From Candidatus Zixiibacteriota bacterium (GTDB lineage Bacteria > Zixibacteria > MSB-5A5 > JAABVY01 > JAHJOQ01): a stretch of DNA of 5,850 nucleotides. The notes below the pieces were generated by a model. That model did no database searches, was not told the origin of the DNA, and saw only the letters and a list, made by a program, of their open reading frames with translations. Position 1 is the stretch's first letter. Every line of letters begins with the position of its first letter. Both the position numbers and the translations under genes were made by a program. Where the stretch lies: contig JAJRZO010000038.1 in NCBI GenBank assembly GCA_024275215.1, positions 1-5,850 of the forward strand, given 5' to 3'. Shown in pieces: positions 5,455 to 5,850 of the stretch.

Positions 5455-5850
5455 ATGAAAAAAACAACATTTCTGATTCTGTTTGCGCTGGTATTTGTGG
5501 CGGCGGATGCGTATGCCCTCACCGGCATAGGTTTCGGGATCAGGGCAGGAGCAATTGCGAATTATGACAACCCTGAACTTGCGTTTGAAAATGCCAAATC
5601 GGTCAAGATTGACAACCTGTCATTGATAGGTGGACACGTAAGATTCAGTCGTTTTCCGATCGTCACGCTCGAACTGGTCGCGGAGCGGAGCTGGCGGGAC
5701 AAGGATTTTGATGTTAAAGGAATGACCCTCAATGGTAAGGTCGAGGACTTCATGGTCGCAGCAAATGTGAAATACATGCTCAAGATCCCAGTAGTGACGC
5801 CATATATCGGAGGCGGCATAGGACGGCACAAACTCGTATATACGTATGGT
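5455..5850 (+). CDS. Outer-membrane beta-barrel-like protein, 3' truncated by the window
   Basis: The first 132 codons are present with no stop, and the gene runs off the right edge. Residues 1-21 are a signal peptide: two Lys, a hydrophobic core (FLILFALVFVAA) and an AYA cleavage site before LTGIG. The mature part has alternating short strands such as GIGFGIRAGAIANYD, HVRFSRFP and TLELVAERSW. It then has NVKYMLKIPVVTPYIGGGIG (about residues 103-122), a pattern typical of small OmpA/OmpW-like barrels, where a conserved strand ends in PYxGGGIG. It probably lies in the outer membrane, of unknown function. It is divergently transcribed from the dockerin gene, so the two envelope genes share a regulatory region. 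Whether a C-terminal peptidoglycan-binding domain follows cannot be seen. Confidence 0.85.
   Translation, partial: MKKTTFLILFALVFVAADAYALTGIGFGIRAGAIANYDNPELAFENAKSVKIDNLSLIGGHVRFSRFPIVTLELVAERSWRDKDFDVKGMTLNGKVEDFMVAANVKYMLKIPVVTPYIGGGIGRHKLVYTYG

Noticed and set aside
1..5850. CRISPR array, tRNA or rRNA genes
   Set aside because: No regularly spaced direct repeats, cloverleaf with TTCRANNC arm, or rRNA signature was seen on either strand.

Overview
The window looks like part of a bacterial chromosome, probably from an uncultured, diderm lineage of the FCB type. The clearest pointer is a secreted protein ending in a two-repeat dockerin of the DVDDVVFLINFIFGGGP style. As I remember it, that style is abundant in candidate phylum Zixibacteria. 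A signal-peptide-bearing beta-barrel-like protein at the right end fits an outer membrane. The taxonomic placement is inferred from protein style and was not tested by a search.

Layout. Positions 1-275 hold no credible gene. They contain small hairpins, one copy of a dispersed palindromic repeat and a possible promoter. On the + strand, 276-3680 holds three co-directional genes: (i) a TIM-barrel sugar phosphate isomerase/epimerase-like gene interrupted by one in-frame TAG (408-410); (ii) an AlgD/Ugd-type nucleotide-sugar dehydrogenase homologue; (iii) a membrane-anchored protein resembling polysaccharide-deacetylase-like proteins of exopolysaccharide loci. Convergent to these, only 7 bp away, the - strand gene 3688-5241 encodes a secreted multidomain protein with thrombospondin type-3 calcium repeats, Ig-like repeats and a dockerin. 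It shares a divergent promoter region (5242-5454) with a + strand outer-membrane beta-barrel-like gene that runs off the right edge.

Main result. Genes (ii) and (iii), 37 bp apart and probably cotranscribed, are full-length open frames whose folds look preserved but whose catalytic residues are largely gone. The dehydrogenase homologue keeps its NAD-binding and C-terminal motifs but has lost the catalytic Cys (Ser268), both active-site Glu (His157, Val161), the active-site Asn (Asp214) and the Asp after the PK motif (Ser272). The deacetylase-like protein lacks the His-rich motifs that I recall in its relatives. Together with the amber-interrupted epimerase gene upstream, this is either a decaying exopolysaccharide cassette or a pair of co-evolved pseudoenzymes with a new, possibly sugar-nucleotide-sensing or scaffolding role. 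The open frames and two-base codon changes favour long-standing divergence over sequencing error. The sequence alone cannot separate neofunctionalisation from slow decay.
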